Assembly (NCBI GenBank): GCA_017468395.1
Contig: JAFUIR010000011.1
Location: 124,001-188,000, forward strand
Direction of reading: 5' to 3'
Origin: Lachnospiraceae bacterium
GTDB lineage: Bacteria; Bacillota; Clostridia; Lachnospirales; Lachnospiraceae
DNA length: 64,000 bases
The notes beneath the pieces are model-generated. The model was given only the letters and a program-made list of their open reading frames with translations. It was not told where the DNA came from and did no database searches. Positions 17,832 to 26,744 of the stretch are shown one piece after another (position 1 is the first letter of the stretch; each line of letters starts with the position of its first letter). The position numbers were made by a program, and so were the translations under genes.

Positions 17832-18479
17832 ATGAAATCCTTTTTTAGTGTAGACGGTAAGTTCTACAGGTTTATATCCACCCTTTGGGACATGATAAAA
17901 CTTAATTTCCTGTGGATGCTGTTCAGCCTTCCCATTGTAACAATTGGGGCGGCAACGGTAGCAGCATACAGTGTAACACTGAAGATGGTGGATGATACAG
18001 AGGGGTATGTGGGAAGACAGTTTATTAAGGCATTTAAAGAGAACTGGAAACAGGGTATTCCTCTAGGGCTTTTAGCACTTGTAGCTACCTATGCGGTTTA
18101 CTTGGATTTTCAACTTTTCAATGCCGTGGAAGGAAACCCGATTCTATTCCTTATCATGGGTATGATAGCAGTATTTGTATTCACAATGGCATTTATTTAT
18201 GCATTCCCTTTGAGTGCCAGATATGAAAACACACTGATTGGAACTATCAAAAATTCCGTGAATATTGCCACAAGATATTTTATGAGAACTATCGCACTTG
18301 TAATTGTTTTGGCTGTGGAAATTGTAATATTCTGGTTTAACTCTACGACCCTGCTGTTTTGGCTGTTAATAGGACCGGCTTGTCTGATGCTGACAGTAAG
18401 CGGATTTGCCATGTACTTTTTCAGACAGATTGAAAAAGAGCCGGGTGCGGTAATAGAGAAGGAGGAAGAACAGGAATGA
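17832..18479 (+). CDS. YesL/DUF624 family membrane protein
   Basis: A 215-residue integral membrane protein with about five hydrophobic segments (near 22-45, 77-95, 103-125, 150-172 and 175-198). It begins with the family-like MKSFFSVDGKFYRFISTLWD and has the LNFLWMLFSLPIVTIGAAT block found in YesL proteins. YesL-like genes accompany oligosaccharide importers and YesM/YesN systems, but no biochemical role is established. Its stop codon overlaps the start of the esterase gene (ATGA), so the two are translationally coupled. Confidence 0.88.
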   Translation: MKSFFSVDGKFYRFISTLWDMIKLNFLWMLFSLPIVTIGAATVAAYSVTLKMVDDTEGYVGRQFIKAFKENWKQGIPLGLLALVATYAVYLDFQLFNAVEGNPILFLIMGMIAVFVFTMAFIYAFPLSARYENTLIGTIKNSVNIATRYFMRTIALVIVLAVEIVIFWFNSTTLLFWLLIGPACLMLTVSGFAMYFFRQIEKEPGAVIEKEEEQE

Positions 18480-19297
18480 TACATCAAACTATTGCCCTGG
18501 AGGAAAAAGGGTCACTGCCCTCCTCCTGTATCAGAACTTATATTATAGAGGATTCTCACGAATTCCGTATAAAAAAACGTCCGGTGGTAATTGTTTGTCC
18601 CGGTGGCGGTTATTGCTATTTATCTGACCGGGAAGGTGAAATTTTGGCTCTCCAGTACAATTCCATGGGTTGTCATGCGGTAGTGCTGAAATATTCTGTG
18701 GATCCTGCCAGGTATCCGACAGCCCTTTTGGAAGTGGCACGGACGGTAATGCTTCTTAGACAGAAAGCCGATGAATGGCACATTGACACCGAAAAAATTA
18801 TTGTTGCAGGCTCTTCTGCGGGGGGGCATCTGGCGGCAAGTTACGGTATGTTCTGGAAAGAGGATATTTTGTGGGAAAATCTGAAAGAGAAAGAGGCAGA
18901 GGACCGGGAGATTTTACGTCCAAACGGTATGATTTTAAATTATCCCGTGATTACTTCCGGAGAGTTTGCGCACAGAGATTCTTTCCGTTTTCTTTTGGGT
19001 GAACGTTACGGAGAACTGGTGGAACAGATGTCTTTGGAAAATCAGGTAAATCAGGACACACCGCCGGCGTTTATATGGCATACTTTTGAAGATGGTCTTG
19101 TACCCGTGGAAAATTCACTGTTACTTGTATCCGCTATGAAGAAAGGAAATATTCCGGTAGAGTTTCACATGTACCCGAAAGGGGGACATGGACTCAGCCT
19201 TGCGACCAAACTGACGCAGACGCCGGAAGGTGAAGAAGTGGTACCCTGTTGTCAGAGTTGGATAAACTTAGTTGAGACTTGGATAAAAGAGTTATAA
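18476..19297 (+). CDS. alpha/beta hydrolase, BD-FAE/acetyl-esterase type (second copy)
   Basis: A 273-residue cytoplasmic alpha/beta hydrolase. CPGGGYCYLSDREGE (about 42-56) supplies the oxyanion region, GSSAGGH (about 117-123) the nucleophile serine, and PKGGHGLSLA (about 239-248) the histidine; the acid is probably near FEDGLVPVENS. It is a clear paralogue of the protein at 5756-6565. It is coupled to DUF624 and precedes the GH5 gene by 21 bases, so a role in removing acetyl groups from imported plant glycan fragments is likely but not shown. Confidence 0.87.
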   Translation: MIHQTIALEEKGSLPSSCIRTYIIEDSHEFRIKKRPVVIVCPGGGYCYLSDREGEILALQYNSMGCHAVVLKYSVDPARYPTALLEVARTVMLLRQKADEWHIDTEKIIVAGSSAGGHLAASYGMFWKEDILWENLKEKEAEDREILRPNGMILNYPVITSGEFAHRDSFRFLLGERYGELVEQMSLENQVNQDTPPAFIWHTFEDGLVPVENSLLLVSAMKKGNIPVEFHMYPKGGHGLSLATKLTQTPEGEEVVPCCQSWINLVETWIKEL

Positions 19298-19318
19298 AAA
19301 TGAAAGGAACGTATAGCA

Positions 19319-22204
19319 ATGAAAACAAATAAGTTATGGGGAAAATTCCTTGCGGGAGTACTTAGTTTGGGGCTGCTTTTCGGCGGCATGTTTTCAGATA
19401 TGGCTGCATTGCAGGTTAAGGCGGCAGACAACTCCCAGACTGTCAGTGCAAAGATGCCGTTCCGCCAAATGACTGCCGATGAAATGGTGGCAGAGATGGG
19501 AACCGGTTGGAACCTTGGTAATACCATGGATGGACATACCGGATTTACACCTAACGAGACACTTTGGCAGAATGTAGAGACAACCCAGGAACTGATTAAA
19601 GCAGTTCATGATATGGGCTTTAACACAATCCGTATTCCTGTTACCTGGGGAACCATGATTGATGATTCCAACAACTATGCAATTGATGAGAAATGGATGA
19701 GCCGTGTGCAGGATATTGTGGACTATGCCATCAATATGAATATGTACGCAATCATTAACGTTCATCATGATGGTGCAGAGCAGTCCGGATGGCTTCGTAT
19801 TGCGGCAGAGGATTTAGACCCTGTCAAGGAGAAATACGAAGCGGTTTGGAAACAGATTGCAGAACGTTTCAAAGATTATGATGAGCATCTGATTTTTGAA
19901 TCTATGAACGAGGTATGTGGCCCTGAACAGAACATAGCAGAAGATACTGCTTTGATTATGCAGTTTAACCAGATTTTTGTAGATACTGTCCGTGCAACAG
20001 GTTCTAACAACGAAGAGAGATGGTTGTCTGTACCCGGCCGTTACACAAATATCGTAAATACAACCAAAGAAGAAGCCGGTTTCGAGCTTCCTACAGATAC
20101 AGTGGAAAAGAGACTGTTCGTAGCAGTTCACTATTATGATTGGTCCTTTGGTATGCTAGAGAGTATGGGTGTAACCAATTTCACCTACAACAGTGTACCT
20201 GTTCTTCAGTCTGATTTTGTACAGTTAGAAAAATTTACATCTAATGGTATTCCCGTCATCTTGGGTGAGTATGGTGCAATCAATAAACTGAACGATGTTG
20301 ACAGAACCTACCACTTACAGATTGTAAACCGTATGTGCCAGCAGATTGGTATTGTTCCTGTATACTGGGATCAGGGATGGTTTGATTTGTCCATGTCTCC
20401 CGACTATAGTTATACACTGGTAGACAGAGATAAATGTGAAGCAATTTATCCTAATATTATTGCAGGTATTCTTCGAGGTCTTTACTTTGAAGGAAATGAT
20501 GATTTGTCAGACGTTGTTCATGGCGAGACCATCACTTCTCTCGCAGACCTGGGAACAGCAAGTGAAAGCTCTCTTTCCATGCAGATTGGTGATGTGAAAG
20601 ACATTTCCTTAAGTGTGGATAAGTCCTCAGCAAATGACGTTGTTTTGTGGAAGAGCAGCAACGAAACAGTAGCAAGTGTTAATGCAGACGGATCTGACCT
20701 TAGCAAATGGTGTGCAAACGTACACGCAACAGGCATCGGTAACGCAGTAATTACAGCATATTCCCAGAGTGGTAGCGCAGTGCTTGAAATCCCCGTAGAG
20801 GTAAAAGCAAAAGTAGCTACAGTTCCCTGCACAGCAATTACAGCAGAGCAGGAAAGTTACGTTTTGACAGAAGGACAATCCGTATTCCTGAATGCATCCA
20901 TGTCACCTGCTGATACAGATGCATACCTTACATACCGTTCTTCCAATACAGACGTAATCTCTGTATCTAAGCTCGGTAAAGTTGTGGCAAAAGCAGTTGG
21001 TAGTGCTTATGTTATTATTACTTCCTCTGACGGAAAAACCGCCGTAGTACCCGTAACAGTAGAGGCGGCGGAAGTACAGGCGCAGATTGCATTAGGTTTG
21101 AATGTATACTATAACGACAGCAACCTCAACTATTTCAGCAACGAAGTCGCAAGTCAAGTGATTACAGTTAGCGAAGATGGTACATACACATTGTCCTTCG
21201 ACTGTGCAACAGACCTTTCCGCAAATGCAATCTCCGCAGGTGTAAGTAGTCTTACAAACCTGACAGCTATTTATATTAAAGATGACAGTGTAACAAAAGG
21301 TCTTGCTAAAAAATCTCCTCTTGTTTCCTGTGATATTATTTATGATTCCATTGTTATTGACGGCGTTCCTTTCGAAGTGCATATGGACGCGCCTAAGTCC
21401 GCAATTAAGGCATCCGGTATCTTTGATACCAACGACCCGATTAACTCTTGGGATGGTTCCGTTATCGAAGAAGTGTTTGTTAACAACCATGTTCTGAACT
21501 TCACAGAGCTTCCTAATCCTCAGAAGATTGAAGTTACTTTCACGCTCAGTAACCTTGTATTCGAAGAAGGTGCCGGAGAAGTGGCAACTGTGCAGACAGA
21601 GAGTATAAAAGTAAACGGAGTAAATACAGTGACTGTAGACAATACAGCACCTGTAGAAATTTCTGTTATCGCTACTCCTTCAGGAGCTGGTAAAATAACC
21701 TTCGTATCATCCAACACAGCAGTTGTTTCTGTAGATAACACAGCAGTGACAGTGGGAAGCGATGGAATAGCTACCACTACCATTTACGCTCATGGAGAAG
21801 GCAAAGCAGTAATTACAGCATACGCTGAAAATGGTATTGCGACTGTAATTAGTGTTTCCGCAACAATTAAAGAAGTGGAAGAAACACCTGCAGAAACACC
21901 CGCAGAAGATACTGAGGTTTCCGTAACCCCTGAAACGGAGGGAAGCGAAGTTGAGCCTGAGAGCGAAGAGCCGAAAGCACCTGTTGAAAGTACAGATGAT
22001 ACTCAGCAAGAAAAACCTGATACTGATTCGGGATTAAGTACAATGCAACTTATTCTGATTATCGTTGGAATTATTGTTCTTGGTGGAGCAGTATTCTTTA
22101 TTACTCTGAAGATTGCCGGGGGAAGTCCTGCAAAACCTGAAGAAAAGAAAGAAGAAGCTTCCGTAGCAGCAACTCCGACTGAAGAGACAGGCAAAGAAGA
22201 ATAA
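19319..22204 (+). CDS. membrane-anchored GH5 endo-beta-glucanase with Ig-like and shared surface modules
   Basis: A 961-residue surface enzyme. A signal peptide (about 1-36) precedes a GH5 catalytic domain (about 45-395) with GTGWNLGNTMDGH, NVHHDG, acid/base Glu198 in FESMNEV and nucleophile Glu317 in LGEYGAINK. The sequence resembles subfamily GH5_4, which contains xyloglucanases and lichenases. Two BIG2-type Ig-like domains (about 415-500 and 505-580), an unassigned module (about 585-755) related to module four of the repeat protein at 11107, and a third Ig-like domain (about 760-855) follow. A Glu/Pro/Thr stalk leads to a transmembrane helix (about 905-927) and an acidic cytoplasmic tail. 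No LPxTG motif. It probably cuts a plant beta-glucan at the cell surface and supplies the importer upstream. Confidence 0.9.
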   Translation: MKTNKLWGKFLAGVLSLGLLFGGMFSDMAALQVKAADNSQTVSAKMPFRQMTADEMVAEMGTGWNLGNTMDGHTGFTPNETLWQNVETTQELIKAVHDMGFNTIRIPVTWGTMIDDSNNYAIDEKWMSRVQDIVDYAINMNMYAIINVHHDGAEQSGWLRIAAEDLDPVKEKYEAVWKQIAERFKDYDEHLIFESMNEVCGPEQNIAEDTALIMQFNQIFVDTVRATGSNNEERWLSVPGRYTNIVNTTKEEAGFELPTDTVEKRLFVAVHYYDWSFGMLESMGVTNFTYNSVPVLQSDFVQLEKFTSNGIPVILGEYGAINKLNDVDRTYHLQIVNRMCQQIGIVPVYWDQGWFDLSMSPDYSYTLVDRDKCEAIYPNIIAGILRGLYFEGNDDLSDVVHGETITSLADLGTASESSLSMQIGDVKDISLSVDKSSANDVVLWKSSNETVASVNADGSDLSKWCANVHATGIGNAVITAYSQSGSAVLEIPVEVKAKVATVPCTAITAEQESYVLTEGQSVFLNASMSPADTDAYLTYRSSNTDVISVSKLGKVVAKAVGSAYVIITSSDGKTAVVPVTVEAAEVQAQIALGLNVYYNDSNLNYFSNEVASQVITVSEDGTYTLSFDCATDLSANAISAGVSSLTNLTAIYIKDDSVTKGLAKKSPLVSCDIIYDSIVIDGVPFEVHMDAPKSAIKASGIFDTNDPINSWDGSVIEEVFVNNHVLNFTELPNPQKIEVTFTLSNLVFEEGAGEVATVQTESIKVNGVNTVTVDNTAPVEISVIATPSGAGKITFVSSNTAVVSVDNTAVTVGSDGIATTTIYAHGEGKAVITAYAENGIATVISVSATIKEVEETPAETPAEDTEVSVTPETEGSEVEPESEEPKAPVESTDDTQQEKPDTDSGLSTMQLILIIVGIIVLGGAVFFITLKIAGGSPAKPEEKKEEASVAATPTEETGKEE

Positions 22205-22210
22205 AAAATT

Positions 22211-22245
22211 AAGGTCCCGCTTCTAAACAGAAGTGGGACCTTTTC
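22211..22245. terminator. bidirectional terminator between GH5 and yesN-like genes
   Basis: AAGGTCCCGCTTCT (22211-22224) pairs with AGAAGTGGGACCTT (22229-22242) across AAAC. A-rich and T-rich flanks allow function on both strands. Confidence 0.92.
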
Positions 22246-22266
22246 ATTGCAAAACAATGGTAAAAA

Positions 22267-23838
22267 CTATTCTTCCGCAATTCCGTTTTTCTTGCGGAAT
22301 TCCGCGGGACTTTCGCCTACATATTTACGGAACTTTTTGTGGAAGTAGTCCACGTTGCGGTAACCTACTTTTTCTGCGATTTCATATACTTTTCCGGTAC
22401 TTTGAATCAACAGTTCTTTGGAATGTTCAATTCGCATGTGGTCCACGTAGGAGTTGAAATTTTCTCCCACGGTCTTGTTAAAAATCTTTCCAAGGTATGC
22501 GCTGTTGTAGCCGAACAGAGGGGCGATAGTTTCCAGTTTAATATTATTTTGGTAATTATGGTCTATGTAATAGAGAATATCGTCCAGTACGCTGTTACGG
22601 GACGGATTACCGGTAGCGTTCATAATCATTTCAAACTGTTCGGAAAGGAACTGGATGATTTCGTACATGTAATGTTTTTTCTCGATAAAATCAATGACGG
22701 AAGAGTTTGTGGCAAAAGGAATGGAGATATTATTGTAAATCAAACTAATCTTTTCCTTGATGCGCAAATATAAATCTGTCAAAAATAGTTTCACTTCCGA
22801 GATATTGGAATCCACGTTGTATAAATAATCTTCCAGGCGGGACAGGGTTTCTGCCACGTTTTTGCGGTTGAAAGTCTGTAAGTAACCTACCAGATAATCG
22901 GTGTATTCCTGCAACTTTTCTTTTTGTAAATCATAAGTGACTGCATTAATGTCCGGTAAATCTTCGTAGCCCAAGGTGTGCTGACCCTGAATACAGAAGA
23001 AACGCCGGCGCATCAGAGCCGCAGCGTCTTTGTAGGAAAGGTGCACCTCCGACAAAGTGTTTACAGGTCGTCCGTATGCCAAAAAGAGACTGTCCATGGG
23101 GCTGTCTTTTTGGGGCGGATTGTCTGAATTATAATGGGACAGGAAGTCCAAAAAACGGTTCAAGGCGTAAGTGCCCTTCAGCAAAATAACGTCTTTTTGG
23201 TCTTCCTCAAAATGATGGAAGGTATGGTTTTCGCGGTTGGTCACCTTTAAAAGGTCTGCAAAACTGTAAATAACGGAACCGGGTGTACGGTTGAAGTTTT
23301 CATAAATGACGATCTGATAAATGTCCGATTCCAGTTCAAGTTCTTCCATATCCTGCTGGGAGAGAGAATAGTCATCTCCCTTAGTGCCAAGAACCAATTC
23401 GTGTAAAATCACGTCTTTGGCTTTTTGGCGATATAGTTCTATATGGTCGGATGCCAGAGATTTTGCATCCAAATCTTCTTTAATTTTTTGTACGGCTTCG
23501 GACAACTCATCTTCGTCAATGGGTTTGGTGAGATAAGATTCCACACCATAGCGGATGGCTTCCTGGGCGTATTTAAAATCGGAATAACCACTGATAATTA
23601 TAAATTTACCCTGAAAGCCCTGTTCACGGGAAAGCCGTACCACATCAAGCCCTTGCAATTTGGGCATACGGATATCCATCAAAACAAGATGCGGCGCAGT
23701 TTTTATAATCAGGGAAAGGGCATCCTCGCCATTGCCGGCCTCGCCACATACTGTAAAGCCCATTTCCTCCCAGTCCATTATGCATTTCAATCCATCACGA
23801 ATCAGCGTTTCGTCGTCCACGATGAGAACTTTATACAT
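22267..23838 (-). CDS. YesN-type response regulator with AraC DNA-binding domain
   Basis: A 523-residue regulator. The N-terminal receiver domain (about 1-120) has the acidic pocket VDDE, phosphoacceptor Asp55 in LVLMDIRMPK and Lys near residue 106 in YLTKPIDEDE. A long middle region (about 125-410) separates it from the C-terminal AraC-type double helix-turn-helix (about 415-520; GYNSAYLGKIFNK, EIAEKVGYRNVDYFHKKFRK). It is transcribed towards the GH5 gene from its own promoter. It is the only response regulator in the locus and is therefore the probable partner of the orphan YesM-type kinase at 9130-10929. Confidence 0.93.
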   Translation of the reverse strand: MYKVLIVDDETLIRDGLKCIMDWEEMGFTVCGEAGNGEDALSLIIKTAPHLVLMDIRMPKLQGLDVVRLSREQGFQGKFIIISGYSDFKYAQEAIRYGVESYLTKPIDEDELSEAVQKIKEDLDAKSLASDHIELYRQKAKDVILHELVLGTKGDDYSLSQQDMEELELESDIYQIVIYENFNRTPGSVIYSFADLLKVTNRENHTFHHFEEDQKDVILLKGTYALNRFLDFLSHYNSDNPPQKDSPMDSLFLAYGRPVNTLSEVHLSYKDAAALMRRRFFCIQGQHTLGYEDLPDINAVTYDLQKEKLQEYTDYLVGYLQTFNRKNVAETLSRLEDYLYNVDSNISEVKLFLTDLYLRIKEKISLIYNNISIPFATNSSVIDFIEKKHYMYEIIQFLSEQFEMIMNATGNPSRNSVLDDILYYIDHNYQNNIKLETIAPLFGYNSAYLGKIFNKTVGENFNSYVDHMRIEHSKELLIQSTGKVYEIAEKVGYRNVDYFHKKFRKYVGESPAEFRKKNGIAEE

Positions 23839-23887
23839 AAAATACCTTACCTTTCAAAATCAATGATTTAAAAAAGTTATCCTACTA

Positions 23888-23916
23888 AGTATAGAAGAAA
23901 TCGTGAAAACCGTCAA
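23888..23916 (-). promoter_or_regulatory. sigma-A promoter of the yesN-like gene
   Basis: On the minus strand TTGACG (23916-23911), a 17-base spacer and TATACT (23893-23888) lie about 50 bases before the start. Confidence 0.75.
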
Positions 23917-23964
23917 GTTTTTAGGGCGTAGTACCTTGTGAGGATGCGAGGGTAAAATAGTGCG

Positions 23965-23994
23965 TTGTCATGACTATGAAAGGCGTGTTATACT
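23965..23994 (+). promoter_or_regulatory. sigma-A promoter of the second binding-protein gene
   Basis: TTGTCA (23965-23970), an 18-base spacer and TATACT (23989-23994) lie about 50 bases upstream of the start codon, divergent from the yesN-like promoter. Confidence 0.7.
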
Positions 23995-24044
23995 AATAAA
24001 AACGGGGTCCATGGGGACATGCCGGAAAGGTATGGAATCAAAAG

Positions 24045-25781
24045 ATGAAATCAAGATGGGTTTTGAAATTGACCGCACTATTTACGGGCATATGTTTGGT
24101 TTTGGGTGGTTGTTCCTCCATGAAGGAAGATAATGATTGCCCGTATGAAAAATTTATTGTGGTAGATGTTTTTGACAGTCCTGCAAATTATCAGGGAATC
24201 CAGTCCGGATGGTTTGCCAAGATTGTAAAAGATAAATTTAACATGGAACTTAATATTATCGCACCCAACGTTGCAGGTGGTGGGGATAAATTATATGAAA
24301 TCCGTTCTGCAGCGGGAGATTTGGGAGATTTGATTATTTTGGATGCCAGCAACGGCAAATTGCACGAGGCCGTAACAGCCGGAATACTGCTTGATATGTC
24401 TAAGTATTTGGAAGGAAAAGATATTATGCAGTATGAAATTGCCATTAAAGCCTTAAATGAAGAATATAATGATGGCGAGAGTATTTACGCCATTCCTTCG
24501 TCCGTATCTGCAAATACACCACTTATGCCCAGTGAGGCGTTGGAATTGAGTTACGGTACATATCTTAGATGGGATTTATATGCAGAACTTGGTTATCCTA
24601 AAATGGAGACTTTGGAAGATTTATTACCGGTGCTGAAAAAGATGCAGGAGATGGCGCCGGTTTCCGAAAGTGGTAAGCCTACCTACGCATTTTCCTTTTT
24701 TAAAGATTGGGACGGTAACCTGATGAATGCAGCAAAACAGCCCGCCTGTCTTTACGGTTATGATGAAAGCGGATTTGTGCTGGCCAGGGCAGACGGTACG
24801 GATTATCAAAGTATTATTGATGAGGATTCTTTGTATATAAGGTCTTTGAAACTCTTTTTTGATGCAAATCAGATGGGGTTGGTGGATCCGGAATCTCCCA
24901 TACAAAATTATGATGCGGTATTCCAAAAATATGTGGACGGTCAGATTTTGTTTTCAGTTTGGCCATGGCTTGGGCAATCTGCTTATAATACCCTGAGTAA
25001 TAAAGAAGAAGGAAAGGGTTTTATGCTGGCACCGGTGGAAGATATACAGATTTATTCTTATGGTTGTATTCCGGAAGGTAATCAGAAATCCGTAATCGGA
25101 ATCGGCAGCAATGCGGAGGACCCGCAGAGATTGGCAGATTTTATTGACTGGCTGTATTCTCCGGAAGGAATCATGATGAACGGCGCCCAGATGTCCGGCG
25201 GTACGGCGGGACCGGAGGGTCTTACATGGGAATTGACAAAAGATGGTCCGGTGCTCACAGAATTTGGAGTGCAGGCGCTTATGAACGGTGAGGCAACCGT
25301 GCCCAAAGAGTGGGGCGGAGGAATTTGGTCTGAGGGAGGCTCTGCGCTGAATTTTAAACCGGTAGCGCAGTGTGAAATCAGTCCTGACGGTTATGCATAT
25401 TCCTTTGAATTATGGGATTCGGTGCGGGATATGGAGGCCACTGCCCTTGACGTTGCGTGGCGGGAATATATGCAGGCAGACAGCACCATGGATTATTTGG
25501 AACGCCATAATATGATTGTGGTGGCACCCGGTCATCCGGGCTCTATAAAAACGGAGTCATCGGATATTTCCACCATGCGTAACCAATGCAAAACCATTAT
25601 TGTGGATTATTCGTGGCAGATGATTTTTGCGGAAAACGAAGAAGCATTTTACAGTCTTTTGAAAGAGATGCAGACGAAAGCAAGCAGTTTGGGTTATAAT
25701 ACAGTTTATCATTTAGATTTGACCAATGCAAAAATGCAGGACAGAGAGCGTCAGAAGGCAGTAGAAAAATATAATAGATAG
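24045..25781 (+). CDS. orphan extracellular solute-binding lipoprotein
   Basis: A 578-residue lipoprotein with a lipobox ending at Cys23 (LGGCSS). It is a diverged paralogue of the importer's binding protein at 16041: both share GWFAKI-KDK, GDLGD, RWDLY-ELGYP, FKDWDGN or PDWDGN, and the C-terminal SYSWQ/YSW-like block. No permease genes follow; the next gene is an unrelated exonuclease 12 bases downstream. It sits beside the yesN-like regulator with its own promoter. It may deliver an alternative ligand to the same permeases or act as a co-sensor for the YesM-type kinase. Both roles are inferences. Confidence 0.88.
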   Translation: MKSRWVLKLTALFTGICLVLGGCSSMKEDNDCPYEKFIVVDVFDSPANYQGIQSGWFAKIVKDKFNMELNIIAPNVAGGGDKLYEIRSAAGDLGDLIILDASNGKLHEAVTAGILLDMSKYLEGKDIMQYEIAIKALNEEYNDGESIYAIPSSVSANTPLMPSEALELSYGTYLRWDLYAELGYPKMETLEDLLPVLKKMQEMAPVSESGKPTYAFSFFKDWDGNLMNAAKQPACLYGYDESGFVLARADGTDYQSIIDEDSLYIRSLKLFFDANQMGLVDPESPIQNYDAVFQKYVDGQILFSVWPWLGQSAYNTLSNKEEGKGFMLAPVEDIQIYSYGCIPEGNQKSVIGIGSNAEDPQRLADFIDWLYSPEGIMMNGAQMSGGTAGPEGLTWELTKDGPVLTEFGVQALMNGEATVPKEWGGGIWSEGGSALNFKPVAQCEISPDGYAYSFELWDSVRDMEATALDVAWREYMQADSTMDYLERHNMIVVAPGHPGSIKTESSDISTMRNQCKTIIVDYSWQMIFAENEEAFYSLLKEMQTKASSLGYNTVYHLDLTNAKMQDRERQKAVEKYNR

Positions 25782-25793
25782 GAATATTTGAAC

Positions 25794-26744
25794 ATGAATT
25801 TTGTTATTCTGGATCTGGAGTGGAATCAGAGCAGTGAGGAAAACAGCCCTAAGAAACTGAATTTTGAAATAATTGAAATAGGTGCTATCAAATTAAATGC
25901 CGGAAAAGTCATGATTAGCGAGTTCAGTCAACTTATCCGCCCTCAAATTTATATGGAATTGCATAAGTTTACCAGCAGACTGATTCATTTGCAGATGCAG
26001 GAGTTGGAAAGAGGCAGACCCTTCCCGGAAGTTGTGAAAGAGTTTCTGGAATGGTGCGGCGAAGATTTCATTTTTTGCACATGGGGGCCTCTGGATTTGA
26101 CAGAATTGCAGAGCAACATGGTGTATTATCATATGCCGCCTTTGGCCTACGGTCCCTTTAAATTTTTGGATGTGCAGAAACTTTTCAGTCTGGCTTTTGA
26201 GGACGGAAAGAGTCGCAGGGCTTTGGAATATGCGGTGGATTTTTTGGGAATTGAAAAAGATATTCCTTTCCACAGAGCTTTTAGCGATGCCTACTACACA
26301 GGAAAAGTACTCAGTAAAATCACAGATGAAAGCATTCTGGAAAAGTATTCTTACGATCTGTTTACTCCCCCTCAAAACAGAGAAGAGGAGATTCATGCTT
26401 TATTTGATAATTATGCAAAGTATATTTCCAGAGTTTTTCCGAATAAAATGGATGCTTTTCGGGATAAAGAAGTTATCAGCAGTAAGTGCTACCTTTGCCA
26501 CAGAAACTTGAAAAAAGAGATTAAATGGTTCAGCCCTAACGGACGTAACTACTATTGCCTGGCCCATTGTGACAAACATGGATTTTTAAAAGGAAAAATC
26601 CGCATAAAAAAGACAGAGGACGATCAGGTTTTCGTAGTGAAAACCACAAAAATCATATCCTCTGCCGAAGCGGACAAAATTGAGGCGCAGCAGGAACACG
26701 CCAAAGAAATCCGTAAAAATAAAAGAAAAAAGAATAATTATTAA
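25794..26744 (+). CDS. DEDDh 3'-5' exonuclease (DnaQ/KapD-like) with C-terminal Cys-rich domain
   Basis: A 316-residue protein. The exonuclease domain (about 1-180) has the ExoI motif FVILDLEWNQ, a central ExoII region (TWGPLDLTEL) and the ExoIII residues in HRAFSDAYYT, the DEDDh metal ligands. KapD-like proteins trim RNA or DNA 3' ends. The C-terminal part (about 215-316) carries CYLCH and a later CLAHCDKHG, a probable zinc-binding knot, and ends in a very basic tail. An upstream in-frame TTG (25788) is rejected, because the AGGAA at 25780-25784 is well spaced for ATG 25794. The gene follows the binding-protein gene by 12 bases and overlaps the convergent carboxypeptidase gene at its stop. 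Confidence 0.85.
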   Translation: MNFVILDLEWNQSSEENSPKKLNFEIIEIGAIKLNAGKVMISEFSQLIRPQIYMELHKFTSRLIHLQMQELERGRPFPEVVKEFLEWCGEDFIFCTWGPLDLTELQSNMVYYHMPPLAYGPFKFLDVQKLFSLAFEDGKSRRALEYAVDFLGIEKDIPFHRAFSDAYYTGKVLSKITDESILEKYSYDLFTPPQNREEEIHALFDNYAKYISRVFPNKMDAFRDKEVISSKCYLCHRNLKKEIKWFSPNGRNYYCLAHCDKHGFLKGKIRIKKTEDDQVFVVKTTKIISSAEADKIEAQQEHAKEIRKNKRKKNNY

